A DNA stretch of 64,000 nt from Mucilaginibacter sp. (GTDB taxonomy: Bacteria; Bacteroidota; Bacteroidia; Sphingobacteriales; Sphingobacteriaceae): NCBI RefSeq assembly GCF_028288185.1, contig NZ_JAQBOF010000029.1, positions 124,001 to 188,000 of the forward strand, in the 5' to 3' direction. The notes under the pieces are model-generated. The model had not been told where the DNA came from, did not search any database, and worked only from the letters and a program-made list of their open reading frames with translations. Both the position numbers and the translations under genes were made by a program. Below are positions 44,007 to 53,396 of this stretch, piece by piece (position 1 is the first letter of the stretch; the number at the start of each line of letters is the position of its first letter).

Positions 44007-44819
44007 TCACAAACCCATTTTGTCGGTGATCCAGCGCAATAAGGCATTCGTTAACTTATTTAAAAAGACGGGGATTTCTTTTTTGCGGTTGGTGATGTCG
44101 GTGAATTTGTGGTAGGATTCTTTGAGGTCGAGTTGGAAGATGGTTTCGAACAGGGTGACGAGTTCGGCAATGTCGATGTTGCCGTTGTTGATAGCGCCGG
44201 AGGCTTTGAGGGCGTAGATGAGTTCAACGGCGTCTATTTTGGCCGCGGTCCAGTGCATGAGTTTGAAAGGAATCAGGTCCTGCCAGTCGAAAGCGCCGCT
44301 GTTGAGGCGGGCCAACTCTAAGTTTAAATAGTCCTGGAAGCGTTCATTGGCGATGATCTTGGAGAGTTTGTAGTCGTGGGAGGTACTGTATTGTTCATCT
44401 TCTTCAAAGTCTTCCAGTTCGGCGTGGACATCAAAACCGCCACGGGTATAATAAGTGGTATCCAATTGGTTCATGCCAGCCCTGTAATAAGCATAAAAGG
44501 CCCGGTTATGGTCAAAAAAGGTCTTGATCTCGGCCAGGTGCATCTGGATATAGCTATGCCGGATCTCCGACGATCCGATAGGTTGTTGCAGGGTATAATT
44601 GTACAGGCTGATATAGTAAATATACTTACTGTAGAACCTGGGCTTGACCTCCTTAAAAAAATGGATCTCCTCCCCTACGCTCTCAAAAGCATAACTCGAT
44701 ACATAATTCTTGAGCTTGTTCATCGCTTTCTTGCAGATCAGGATCGCTTCCTTCGGGTCAGTGACCTCCGCCAGCTGGTTTTCCAGGGCAATGTAAAAAC
44801 GTTCGGTAAATGTTTTCAT
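44007..44819 (-). CDS. rteC: RteC-type regulator of conjugative element excision
   Basis: The 270-residue protein matches RteC: NYTLQQPIGSSEIRHSYIQM, FFDHNRAFYAYYRAGMNQLD and the C-terminal FTDITNRKKEIPVFLNKL. RteC in CTnDOT-type elements activates excision genes. Its start overlaps the upstream 99-residue gene by 4 bp. No integrase or excision gene is next to it, so the element is partial or rearranged here. Confidence 0.88.
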   Translation of the reverse strand: MKTFTERFYIALENQLAEVTDPKEAILICKKAMNKLKNYVSSYAFESVGEEIHFFKEVKPRFYSKYIYYISLYNYTLQQPIGSSEIRHSYIQMHLAEIKTFFDHNRAFYAYYRAGMNQLDTTYYTRGGFDVHAELEDFEEDEQYSTSHDYKLSKIIANERFQDYLNLELARLNSGAFDWQDLIPFKLMHWTAAKIDAVELIYALKASGAINNGNIDIAELVTLFETIFQLDLKESYHKFTDITNRKKEIPVFLNKLTNALLRWITDKMGL

Positions 44820-45115
44820 AGGTTATGGTAGTTTTTAGGTAAATAAGTAGGAATAGTAAAACTGCGACAGACCGGTGTGAACGGCCAGCCCTCATATCCG
44901 GCAATACCGGGCATTGCCGCTAATTGTTGCAGCAAGCGCTCATAAGCCGGCTCATCCGAAGTGACCACGAACAGCAGCAGCCTGCCCTCCTCTTTAAAGT
45001 GGTGAACGAGTTCGACCTCTTTCCCGCGTTTCAGCCTGAAGATCAGCACCTCGGGTTTAGCGTCAGTCGTCATAACCAGACGGACGATCGCACAGAATGA
45101 AATATGGTTTTTCAT
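44816..45115 (-). CDS. Small protein upstream of rteC
   Basis: The 99-residue protein (VLIFRLKRGKEVELVHHF, then LLLFVVTSDEPAYERLLQQL) is soluble with mixed alpha/beta pattern. It overlaps rteC by 4 bp and is translationally coupled. I do not recognise a family. The repeat at 45117-45140 adjoins its start. Confidence 0.7.
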   Translation of the reverse strand: MKNHISFCAIVRLVMTTDAKPEVLIFRLKRGKEVELVHHFKEEGRLLLFVVTSDEPAYERLLQQLAAMPGIAGYEGWPFTPVCRSFTIPTYLPKNYHNL

Positions 45116-45454
45116 GGTATAAGTATAGACCTACTTATACACGGGCGGTAAGTATTGCATAGATCGGGCTCTGGTAAGCCGGCACAACACCCCCATACCC
45201 GCGTATCAGCGGTTGGTGATGCTCCCGTGCCTTAAAAATTTACCAGATTTGTCTATGCAGGAGGTAAAATGTCTTTGTCAAAAAATAGCCCGCCGCGCTT
45301 ACGGCGGGTATCTTCTCTTATTATTAACTATTATTTTACTGATCTCATTTTTTACGAAAATGAAAAAACGATAAAGAACGAAGCGAAGACTTTTTAGTAA
45401 TGGCGCCCCGTCATAAGCGGGGGCAGCCAAAACGCGAACTAACCAATTTAGTTT
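45116..45454. other. Intergenic region with hairpin, no gene seen
   Basis: About 340 bp lie between the rteC operon and the cysteine-synthase-like gene. A perfect 7-bp hairpin CCCGCCG / CGGCGGG occurs at 45289-45308, with a T-rich stretch after it on the + strand, and could be a terminator. A second CCCCG / CGGGG pair lies near 45403-45423. No coding frame is convincing. Confidence 0.45.
45117..45140 (-). promoter_or_regulatory. 9-bp perfect inverted repeat at the rteC operon start
   Basis: GTATAAGTA (45117-45125) and TACTTATAC (45132-45140) are perfect arms with a 6-nt spacer, 1 bp upstream of the start codon at 45115. This is an operator-like site for the small gene/rteC operon. Confidence 0.55.
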
Positions 45455-46477
45455 CTAAATAATTTTATCATGGATGGTATAGCCCTCCAGTTTAATTTCC
45501 GAACTTAAATAACCCGCTTTTGGTGGTTCATCCTGAAAAAGGGCGGTGCTCAAATATTTTTGATTACTGTCCGGGAAAACCGTGACGACCACTTTATTAT
45601 TTCCGAGTTCTTGCTGGACTTTGATGGCGCCCAGCAGGTTAGCGCCGGAAGAAATGCCAACACCCAGCCCGAGTTCTCTACCTAAACGTTGCGCCATGAT
45701 GATAGCGTCACCATCATTGACCTGGATAACTTTGTCCAACGCTTTCAGGTTGACGATGGCCGGTATAAATTCATCGCTGATTCCCTGAATCCGGTGGGAG
45801 CCTATCTTATGCCCCGTGGTCAGGGTCGGGCTTTCGGCAGGCTCCAGCGGATGGATCTTTAACTCGGGATAAATACTTTTCAGGTACCCACCAACACCCA
45901 TCACCGTACCGCCGGTACCAACGCCCGCTACAAATGCTTGCGGTTTTAATTTTAAGAATAAAAGTTGACGGTCAATCTCGCGTCCGGTTGTTCGCTCGTG
46001 CGCTTCCACATTATACTTATTCTGAAATTGTCTTGGTAAAAAAACCTGGTCATGAAAACTCATCGCCTCCGCTTTTTTGATACTCCCTAAAAACCCGCCT
46101 TCTTCCTTATTCACCAGCTCTACTTCAGCACCGTAAGCTTTTAATATTTCGATCCGTTCTTTACTCATCCAATCCGGCATAATAATTTTCACCCGGTGCC
46201 CCAACTTAGTACCAATTGCCGCAAAAGCAATCCCGGTATTCCCCGAAGTCGCCTCTACGATCTGGTCGCCTGGTTTGATCTGCCCGAGTTCATAAGCCTT
46301 TTCTAAAATGTATAAGGCCATCCGGTCCTTAATACTGCCCGTCAAATGCCCCTGCTCACATTTCACCAACACACGCTGTAATGGCCTGCCCCGGTAACGG
46401 TAGCGGACCTCGATCAGTTTACTATGGCCGATCAGCTGCCAGAGATTGGCCAGTTTGGCCTGGTTCTCTCTTAACAT
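45455..46477 (-). CDS. PLP-dependent cysteine synthase / cystathionine-beta-synthase-like enzyme
   Basis: The 340-residue fold-type II PLP enzyme has TGSIKDRMA (PLP lysine K50), [17 protein letters not shown] and [14 protein letters not shown], and an ISSGANL stretch. The exact reaction (O-acetylserine sulfhydrylase or another beta-replacement) is not set by the sequence. Its start overlaps the threonine dehydrogenase stop by 7 bp, suggesting a threonine/serine-linked two-gene operon. Confidence 0.88.
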   Translation of the reverse strand: MLRENQAKLANLWQLIGHSKLIEVRYRYRGRPLQRVLVKCEQGHLTGSIKDRMALYILEKAYELGQIKPGDQIVEATSGNTGIAFAAIGTKLGHRVKIIMPDWMSKERIEILKAYGAEVELVNKEEGGFLGSIKKAEAMSFHDQVFLPRQFQNKYNVEAHERTTGREIDRQLLFLKLKPQAFVAGVGTGGTVMGVGGYLKSIYPELKIHPLEPAESPTLTTGHKIGSHRIQGISDEFIPAIVNLKALDKVIQVNDGDAIIMAQRLGRELGLGVGISSGANLLGAIKVQQELGNNKVVVTVFPDSNQKYLSTALFQDEPPKAGYLSSEIKLEGYTIHDKII

Positions 46478-47388
46478 AATTCCTTCTGCCCTAAATTCAC
46501 CAGCATATCTTCCGTCATCCGGGCTATATCATACTCCTCCTGCCAGCCCCAGTCGCGCCGGGCGCGGTAATCACTCACGCTGACTGGCCAATTGTTCGCA
46601 ATGGCCTGACTGAAATCCGGATTACAAGCCATTTCAAAATCCGGCAAATGCCGCTTTATTTCCGTGGCCAGTTCCTGCGGTGAAAAACTCATCGCCGCCA
46701 AATTATAAGCTGTCCGTACCGAAATGCTTGCTGCCGGTGCATCCATCAGTTCCAGCGCCGCCCGCACCGCATCCGGCATATACATCATGGGCAAGGTGGA
46801 TTTCCTGTTGAGAAAGCAATCGTAACTCCCCTTATTCACCGCCTCATGAAAAATTTCCACGGCGTAATCGGTTGTCCCGCCCCCAGGTTTGGCCCGGTGG
46901 CTGATCAGGCCGGGATAACGCAAACTGCGCACATCCAGCCCATGTTTTTCAAAATAATACCGGCACCAATATTCACCCGCCGCCTTACTGATCCCATAAA
47001 CCGTCGATGGATTGAGTTCTCCATTTTTATCAAATACCGCGATACTGCTTGGCCAGAACACTTGCCAGACCTTATTTTCTTTAGCGACTTCCAGTACGTT
47101 CAACAGACCCTGCATATTAACGTCCCAGGCTTTTGCCGGATTTTGTTCTCCCAAAGCCGACAAAACCGCCGCTAAATGATATAGCTGTTTAACACCCCGA
47201 TGAGCAATTATATAAGCCAGTTTTTTCTTGTTAAACACATCCAGTTGCACATATAAACCTTCCGCATCCATCGCCGGGTGGATATCCGCTGCGATCACGC
47301 TCTTCCAACCATGTTTTTTCCGCAACGCCCGAGTTAATTCGGTTCCGAGTTGCCCGCAGGCGCCAATCACCAGTATTGCATATTTCAT
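46471..47388 (-). CDS. L-threonine 3-dehydrogenase, SDR type
   Basis: The 305-residue extended SDR has [12 protein letters not shown] (NAD-binding glycines), PSSIAVF and the catalytic [12 protein letters not shown] (Tyr-x-x-x-Lys). Its short, GalE-like form with QLG is typical of Bacteroidota threonine dehydrogenase, which oxidises L-threonine to 2-amino-3-ketobutyrate. The adjacent Lrp/AsnC-type regulator upstream on the same strand probably controls it. Confidence 0.85.
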   Translation of the reverse strand: MKYAILVIGACGQLGTELTRALRKKHGWKSVIAADIHPAMDAEGLYVQLDVFNKKKLAYIIAHRGVKQLYHLAAVLSALGEQNPAKAWDVNMQGLLNVLEVAKENKVWQVFWPSSIAVFDKNGELNPSTVYGISKAAGEYWCRYYFEKHGLDVRSLRYPGLISHRAKPGGGTTDYAVEIFHEAVNKGSYDCFLNRKSTLPMMYMPDAVRAALELMDAPAASISVRTAYNLAAMSFSPQELATEIKRHLPDFEMACNPDFSQAIANNWPVSVSDYRARRDWGWQEEYDIARMTEDMLVNLGQKELC

Positions 47389-47478
47389 AGTTGAATTTCC
47401 GGTTTTCGGGCCTTAACAAATTGATTTGTTTCTCTTTGCACTTTATGTCTGTCTGGGGGCTTCATTTAGGCGTTACGC

Positions 47479-47946
47479 CTACAATTGCAGTGGCCCCTGG
47501 CTTTTTGCCTCCTTCATTACAAAGGAGCTATCGGTATGGGCCACATTCGGCAAACAGTTGATCTTTTCCATCAGGAAATTAAAGTAAATCTGTGGTGTGG
47601 TTGAACTGACCAGCATAATAAAGTTCCAGTCGCCCGAGACGTGCAGACAAGCCTGCACCTCAGGCATCCCGCACGCCAGTTCCTCAAACTCCGCCAGCAA
47701 CAAGGTGGTCTGTTTCTCCAGCTTCACATGGGTTACGGCTAATACCGGCCAGCCGACTTTTTCACGGTCGAGTAAGGCGGTAAAGCCACGGATCACACCG
47801 GACGCTACCAGCTTTTCCAACCGAAGCGATACGGGTGTGCGTGATAAATTCACCCGCTTAGCCAGTTCCTGCGTCTCGATACGGCCATCCTGTTGCAGCA
47901 CGTTCAGGATATTCCGGTCTATCTCATCCAGCTTTCCGTTATTCAT
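47479..47946 (-). CDS. Lrp/AsnC family transcriptional regulator
   Basis: The 155-residue protein has an N-terminal HTH (LDEIDRNILNVLQQDGRIET...RVNLSRTPVSLRLEKL) and a C-terminal RAM-type ligand domain (ACLHVSGDWNFIMLVS). It likely senses an amino acid. It lies 90 bp upstream of the threonine dehydrogenase and 3 bp downstream of the M16 peptidase gene. Confidence 0.92.
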   Translation of the reverse strand: MNNGKLDEIDRNILNVLQQDGRIETQELAKRVNLSRTPVSLRLEKLVASGVIRGFTALLDREKVGWPVLAVTHVKLEKQTTLLLAEFEELACGMPEVQACLHVSGDWNFIMLVSSTTPQIYFNFLMEKINCLPNVAHTDSSFVMKEAKSQGPLQL

Positions 47947-47949
47947 CGC

Positions 47950-50751
47950 TTATTTCTTTGCTGTTTCCGGCAAAAGTTCCAACTGAATGTAATTTTTACC
48001 ACCGAGGTATTTCGCCGCTATCACTTGCACGTCCGCGGGCTTGAGCTTATCCAATAGCTGATAATAGCTGTTGATCTCGCTGGCTTCCTCTTTGTTCTGT
48101 AACTGAAGGGTCAAATAGCCTAGCCAAAAGCCGTTGGTTTTCAGTTGCGTTTCCGTGGCTGTTTTTTCTTCATTGCGCCACTTGTCCACGTTTTCCGGTG
48201 ACGGGCCTTTTGTACACAATTTCCTGACCTCATCCTGTGCAGAAGCGATCAATTTTTTTACGTTTTGAGGGGCGCAACCAAATTGTATAGTCAGGCTATA
48301 CCTGGCTTCCGGGTATTTATTTGTGCTCACATATACGGCTGGACTGTATACACCGCTTTCTTCTTCGCGTAATCTTTCCAGGAGCCGTATTTCGAGCGTC
48401 TCTTTGAGCGCGTCTAAGGCGATCTTTTCCACCTGGCTGTAGTCAAATTTGCCAGCGTAAACCAAGAGAACCGTTGCTTTCGGCTCTGTCCCTTTATAAA
48501 CTGTCTTTTCAATTTCCCCCTCCGGTACATGGATATGTAGATCTTTGGCCTCTTCGTGCTTGTTGATGCTGGGTAAAGAACCGAGGTACTTTTCCAAAAG
48601 GGGTTTTATTGTATCGGCGCTAAAACTGCCTACAAAAGTAAAGGTGAAATTAGCCGCATCCGCAAAGCTTTCCTGATAGATCGCATTAGATTTGTCTAAA
48701 CTGATTTGACCCAGTTTTTCCAAACTCGGTGGCATCCGGCGGAAATGATGGTTCCCTAGTACAGCGGTAATTGTATCTTGGAAAACACTATTTGGATTAT
48801 TACCGCGATTAGCCAAAGTACCTTTGCTGCGCTCCATGATGCCTTTAAAAATGGCTGTGTCCTTCCTGGGTTCAGTAAATTTCGCGTAGATCAGCTGCAA
48901 AGCCGTTTCAAAGTCTTTTACGGTCGAGCCACCGTTGATCCCATTAAATCGTTCACTGATATAGGGTTGGACGCTCAATTGTTTGCCTTCTAAATATTTG
49001 CTCAATTGGGTAGGGTTATAGTTACCTGCCCCGTTGGCTGAAATCAGCGCGCTGGCATTTGCCGCTGATTGAAATTCGCTATCAGGATATAGGGAGTTTC
49101 CGCCGGGAGCAAATGCACTAAAAATGATTTCGTTGTTTTTGAAATCCGTGGGTTTCAGAATAACTTTCAGGCCGTTGCTTAACGTTAAGGTGGTTAAACC
49201 CAACTTAGGATCATATTCTTGCTTAACGACTTTACCGGGAATTGGTTGGTGTGCCAGAAGCGGCAGGTTGCTCATCTGGTCATCATAAGGCTTCAATAGT
49301 TCCTGTTCAATAGACTTCAACCAACTATTGACCGTTGCTTCATTGGGTAGGGTGCCCGTGTCTTTTTCCGGGGCCAGAAAGATAATATCGCGGTCAATGG
49401 CCGTAATATATTGACCCGCTAAACCATTCACTTCTTTCAAGGTAATTTGCGGTAAGGCTTCTTTCACCAGTTCAAATTCTTTGCCTATCCCAGGAGCAGC
49501 GATTTCCTTTAGAAAATGCTCCTGGTATTCTTTCACATAGCTTTCCGAATTGGTCTTATCCTTTTCTTTCAGCGCCGTTTCCATACGATTGAGGTAAGCC
49601 GATTTCGCCCGGTCCAGTTCAGTAGCCGTAAAGCCAAATTGTTTTACCCTTTCAACTTCCCGCCAGATGGCCTTGAATCCTTTTTCAAGTTCACCTGGTT
49701 TGGCGGTGACGCTGGCATCAAAACTGGCTAATCCACCAATAAAGCCGCCAATACCCGCATTGCCGCCGATAAACGGTGGATCGGACTGCCGGGTTAGTTC
49801 AGCTAAACGCCGGCCTAACATTTGATTGAACAGGCTTTGTACTATAGCGTCCCGGTAATCTGTAGCTGTCTTTAAAGAAGGTAGTGGGTGTTTAATCATA
49901 ACCTCTGCTACCGTTGAGGTCATTTCTTTATCGGTTACCGCAATAAAATTGTTTTTGCCAGTCAGCGGAACATTATATTTTACGCGTTTCTTTTCAGCTG
50001 CCGGGTTCTTTAAATTTCCAAATTGAGTTTTGATGAGCTTTTCCGTAGCCGCCACATCAATATCGCCGACTACGATCAGGGCCTGCAGATCTGGTCGATA
50101 CCAGTCATGATAAAACTGACGCAGGGCTTCGGGTTTAAAATGATTAAGTACGGTATCCAGGCCAATTGGCAACCGCTCGGCATAACGGGAATGGTTAAGG
50201 ATCACCGGCCAGTAGGCCAGGCGCATCCGTTCCTGTGCGCCTTTGCCCAAACGTTTTTCTTCGAGTACCACACCGCGTTCCTTGTTGATCTCTATCGGGC
50301 CTAAGGTCGCCTCCTGCGCCCAGTCTCGCATGATCTCAAAACCGTTTTTTAGCAACTCGGGCTTATCCGTTGGTAGCGGCAACTGGTACACCGTTTCGTC
50401 GAAACTGGTATAGGCGTTTAGGTCCGCGCCAAAACGTACGCCAGACTTTTGCAGGTAATCCACCAGTTCATTTTTAGGAAAATGCTTCGTTCCGTTAAAG
50501 CTCATGTGCTCCATAAAGTGGGCCAGCCCGCGTTGGTCTTCATCTTCCAGGATGGACCCAACTTTATTCACCAGGTATAGATATACCCGGTTCTTTGGTT
50601 CGGTGTTATGTCGAACGTAATAGGTAAAGCCGTTCGTCAATCTGCCTGTCTTTACGGCAGGATCCAGCGGCAAGTTCTGTGCTGTAACAAAATTGGTTAG
50701 CAAGCAGCAGCCGGCAACGATTAAAATAGATTTTTTTCTGGTTACATTCAT
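47950..50751 (-). CDS. M16 family (insulinase-type) zinc peptidase, exported
   Basis: The 933-residue protein has a signal peptide (LIVAGCCLLTNFVTA) and the inverted zinc motif HFMEH near residues 77-81, followed by the distal glutamate region. Length fits a two-repeat M16 peptidase active on peptides in the periplasm. It lies in a block of exported proteins with the redox genes and SusCD upstream. Confidence 0.92.
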   Translation of the reverse strand: MNVTRKKSILIVAGCCLLTNFVTAQNLPLDPAVKTGRLTNGFTYYVRHNTEPKNRVYLYLVNKVGSILEDEDQRGLAHFMEHMSFNGTKHFPKNELVDYLQKSGVRFGADLNAYTSFDETVYQLPLPTDKPELLKNGFEIMRDWAQEATLGPIEINKERGVVLEEKRLGKGAQERMRLAYWPVILNHSRYAERLPIGLDTVLNHFKPEALRQFYHDWYRPDLQALIVVGDIDVAATEKLIKTQFGNLKNPAAEKKRVKYNVPLTGKNNFIAVTDKEMTSTVAEVMIKHPLPSLKTATDYRDAIVQSLFNQMLGRRLAELTRQSDPPFIGGNAGIGGFIGGLASFDASVTAKPGELEKGFKAIWREVERVKQFGFTATELDRAKSAYLNRMETALKEKDKTNSESYVKEYQEHFLKEIAAPGIGKEFELVKEALPQITLKEVNGLAGQYITAIDRDIIFLAPEKDTGTLPNEATVNSWLKSIEQELLKPYDDQMSNLPLLAHQPIPGKVVKQEYDPKLGLTTLTLSNGLKVILKPTDFKNNEIIFSAFAPGGNSLYPDSEFQSAANASALISANGAGNYNPTQLSKYLEGKQLSVQPYISERFNGINGGSTVKDFETALQLIYAKFTEPRKDTAIFKGIMERSKGTLANRGNNPNSVFQDTITAVLGNHHFRRMPPSLEKLGQISLDKSNAIYQESFADAANFTFTFVGSFSADTIKPLLEKYLGSLPSINKHEEAKDLHIHVPEGEIEKTVYKGTEPKATVLLVYAGKFDYSQVEKIALDALKETLEIRLLERLREEESGVYSPAVYVSTNKYPEARYSLTIQFGCAPQNVKKLIASAQDEVRKLCTKGPSPENVDKWRNEEKTATETQLKTNGFWLGYLTLQLQNKEEASEINSYYQLLDKLKPADVQVIAAKYLGGKNYIQLELLPETAKK

Positions 50752-50764
50752 TTCGGCTATCTGC

Positions 50765-51448
50765 TTATTTAAGATTTAGTTTGTTTTGGTAAATTATTCC
50801 TTCTGGGCTTTCTTTAACCTTCTGACTTAATGAGGCATATAATGCTTTTAATTCATTTAACCTGTCGGCATTGGTCGGATCGCCGTTGCCCATATATTTC
50901 AGGGCTTCGATACTGAGCAGCGAAGTGGGATGCGTTTTGATAAATTGCCTGGGGATATCGAAACACTTTTTAACGGCTTCGAATATTAGGGTATGACGCG
51001 TTAGGGTGTCGCTTGATCTTTTATTTACCGCATCTGTGTAGTCCCTTTTAAGTTCATTTATAGCTTCGTTTTGAAGATGGACCGGCTTCCATAAATCGTT
51101 TTCGTAACTTACGGCTTCGCTGAGCCCGTCGACCGTTGCCTGATAAGGTCCATCGGGATTGGATATGGTTATGGATATATGACCATTCGCTAAAAATAGT
51201 GGTTGATAGTCGGAGCGTTTATTGCCGGTGTAATCGATGGTGAGCACGCCTTGCTGTGGGTGATCAATATCTTTATTCCAGGTCATTTGGCCATTTGTCG
51301 TGTGTAGGGTGTCGGTATGGTTGCCCATTCTCATATACAATACAGCAGGTGATGTTAAGTCGGTGATCTTTATGCTTATTTTACAGGTAACCGGCTGGGC
51401 GAATAAAGCCAGCGGATAAAGTAAGATCAGTGAAAATATTTTTTTCAT
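50765..51448 (-). CDS. DUF4369-type exported protein lacking a thioredoxin domain
   Basis: The 227-residue protein has a signal peptide (IFSLILLYPLALFA) and an N-terminal DUF4369-like beta domain (CKISIKITDLTSPAVLYMRM...HTTNGQMTW). A helical segment follows, and the protein stops near GIIYQNKL, where related redoxins continue with a thioredoxin/AhpC domain. It is either a natural stand-alone form or a truncated one. It is 14 bp before the M16 gene. Confidence 0.7.
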   Translation of the reverse strand: MKKIFSLILLYPLALFAQPVTCKISIKITDLTSPAVLYMRMGNHTDTLHTTNGQMTWNKDIDHPQQGVLTIDYTGNKRSDYQPLFLANGHISITISNPDGPYQATVDGLSEAVSYENDLWKPVHLQNEAINELKRDYTDAVNKRSSDTLTRHTLIFEAVKKCFDIPRQFIKTHPTSLLSIEALKYMGNGDPTNADRLNELKALYASLSQKVKESPEGIIYQNKLNLK

Positions 51449-51518
51449 ATTTTATTTTTAGGCAAAGCCGTAGCTAGACTTTCGTTGTAAAAGCTTAATT
51501 ATCTTTTGCTGGTGTTTA

Positions 51519-51968
51519 TTATTTTACTGGAATATTAAAACTAATCGTTTCCGGTGGCAGGCACTTTTCATCGTTACAAGCCATATACTCCAGCGTTCCT
51601 TTGACTATCGTTTGGCCGGCCTTTAACCTAATCTTTTGCTGAAATACAACTTCGTTTTCAAAATAGAAAACATCCATCTCAAACGCTTTTTCGAATTTCT
51701 TGACCGGTTCCGGTTCGCTGACATTTCCTTCTCGCATGATGCTGCTGGATCTTGCCAGTTTAAAAGAAGTTTTTAAAGGCCCGCCTTCTTTTTGGTTAAC
51801 TGAATAGATGTGCCAGCCTGGTGTTATCATCGCTTTAAAAAACAAGACTGCTTCATGGTCGCCTGTTTTTTTTGCCGCATAACTCCATTTCACCGGTACA
51901 AGTATTTGCCCGAATGCAGTGGCGCTCCAAATAAGCATGCAAACCGATATTGTGGTCCTTGATCTCAT
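51519..51968 (-). CDS. DsbD N-terminal-domain-like exported protein
   Basis: The 149-residue protein has a signal peptide and the DsbD-alpha pattern: VPVKWSYAAKK, PGWHIYSVN and the cysteine pair ACNDEKCLPPE near the C-terminus. The membrane and thioredoxin parts of full DsbD are absent. It may hand electrons to a periplasmic partner, perhaps the neighbouring TlpA protein. Confidence 0.8.
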   Translation of the reverse strand: MRSRTTISVCMLIWSATAFGQILVPVKWSYAAKKTGDHEAVLFFKAMITPGWHIYSVNQKEGGPLKTSFKLARSSSIMREGNVSEPEPVKKFEKAFEMDVFYFENEVVFQQKIRLKAGQTIVKGTLEYMACNDEKCLPPETISFNIPVK

Positions 51969-51978
51969 TTCAATTGAT

Positions 51979-53334
51979 TTAGGGTTTATTGATATAGCCG
52001 TTTTCGGTGATCACCAGCATTTCCACTTCCCGTTTGGCTTTTTTGACGACCAAGCCATACTTGTTTAGTGCTGAATTTAATTGATCGATATCGCTCAAAA
52101 CCTGTTTAGTAATCCACACCCGAACTTGTTCAGGCACGGTTACTTCACTGAGAAATGGAGGATTGTTCGGAACACGGCTGGCATACCAGACCAGGTTTCC
52201 TATAATGGCATAACCCGCTGGTCGGTTTTTTACGTCATAGATAGAATCTATCGGTACTTCTTTTTTGAATGGAAAATTAGATTTTAAATTGCCGGAAAGT
52301 ACCCAACAATCGACTTGCCGCTTTTCTAGGCGCCCGTGTACACCCAATGAATAATCCAGTTGGGCCAAAACATTTTTCCGCACCTCATGTTCAGGCACTG
52401 TTTGCAAGAATTCTGCATTATAGCAGTAGGTGTTCTCTTTATTCCATACCACCTGATCTGTTGACGGCGGAAGATTATCTCCAGTTAAACGTCCGTTAGA
52501 GCTGTATTTGCTTTTATCCTTGACCTCCAGAATTAATTGGCTAATAGGGAAAGTAGTGTAAGCCTTGTCAAAAGCCCATAAATACATAACAACGACGGGC
52601 AAATTAACCATGCTGATCCGCACACGATCGCTGGAATCGCCATATATCGGCTTTGGGTTCCATTTTAATAAAAAGGAAGAACTTACCCCATCGATATGGT
52701 TGGAAAATGCGCTGTAGGTGATTAAACGTGGCATATCCTTTATCATCGGAAAGTTGGCTTTGTTGAGCACTATTAATGGGGCTTTATCGTCAAAAGCGTC
52801 ATATTTTACTGGCCAATCGACAGCCTCACCATTAAGCACCTTTTGAATGTTCTCTTTAGTTACATAATGGTGGTCGGTGATGGCAATGACAACACCTTTC
52901 TGGTTAATCCATACCTCGTGAGGTGTAAAAGTATGCGGAAAATATTTCGTTAGCTTTTTGTCACCGTACACGTATAGGAAACCTAACGTTTTACCGATAG
53001 GATCTTTCTGTAAAAACACATTGACCTTCTCGCGTTCTTCTGAGGTGACGAATATTGGATAAAGGCGTTCACCAAATACGTTCTTCCTTAACGAATCGAG
53101 TTTATGAGCGGTTTCCTTGCAAGGCCCGCAATAAACGGTCGCCAGTTCGATGATCACTAATTTCCCTTTAAGGGCTGAAAGTTTAACAGCAGAAGATTTA
53201 CTATTCAGCATATTTCCGATTATTATTTCGGGACATTTGTCGCCAACTTTTAATGGCTTAATACTTTGTGCCTTAGCAATATTGGCAATTAATAAGCAAA
53301 GTATTGCACCGGCAAAACCTAATTTTAGTTTCAT
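51979..53334 (-). CDS. TlpA-like thioredoxin with long C-terminal domain
   Basis: The 451-residue exported protein has a thioredoxin domain (residues ~30-165) with active site VYCGPCK. The C-terminal ~280 residues (ending with VVKKAKREVEMLVITENG) resemble the DUF3738-type domain seen with Bacteroidota redoxins. It is close to the DsbD-like gene (10 bp gap) and downstream of SusD, suggesting a secreted redox role. Confidence 0.85.
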   Translation of the reverse strand: MKLKLGFAGAILCLLIANIAKAQSIKPLKVGDKCPEIIIGNMLNSKSSAVKLSALKGKLVIIELATVYCGPCKETAHKLDSLRKNVFGERLYPIFVTSEEREKVNVFLQKDPIGKTLGFLYVYGDKKLTKYFPHTFTPHEVWINQKGVVIAITDHHYVTKENIQKVLNGEAVDWPVKYDAFDDKAPLIVLNKANFPMIKDMPRLITYSAFSNHIDGVSSSFLLKWNPKPIYGDSSDRVRISMVNLPVVVMYLWAFDKAYTTFPISQLILEVKDKSKYSSNGRLTGDNLPPSTDQVVWNKENTYCYNAEFLQTVPEHEVRKNVLAQLDYSLGVHGRLEKRQVDCWVLSGNLKSNFPFKKEVPIDSIYDVKNRPAGYAIIGNLVWYASRVPNNPPFLSEVTVPEQVRVWITKQVLSDIDQLNSALNKYGLVVKKAKREVEMLVITENGYINKP

Positions 53335-53396
53335 AATGATTAATTTTATAGCCCCAACTTCAAAAATTAAAGCCAGGGCGTGAATAGTGAAATCGT

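Noticed and set aside
43930..44055. A 41-codon open stretch overlapping the rteC 3' end (reads ...GFVINVVPYYTEANDIAIFS...)
   Set aside because: It has no start codon, is short and overlaps rteC in another frame; it may be a chance frame or a remnant, but cannot be supported as a gene.
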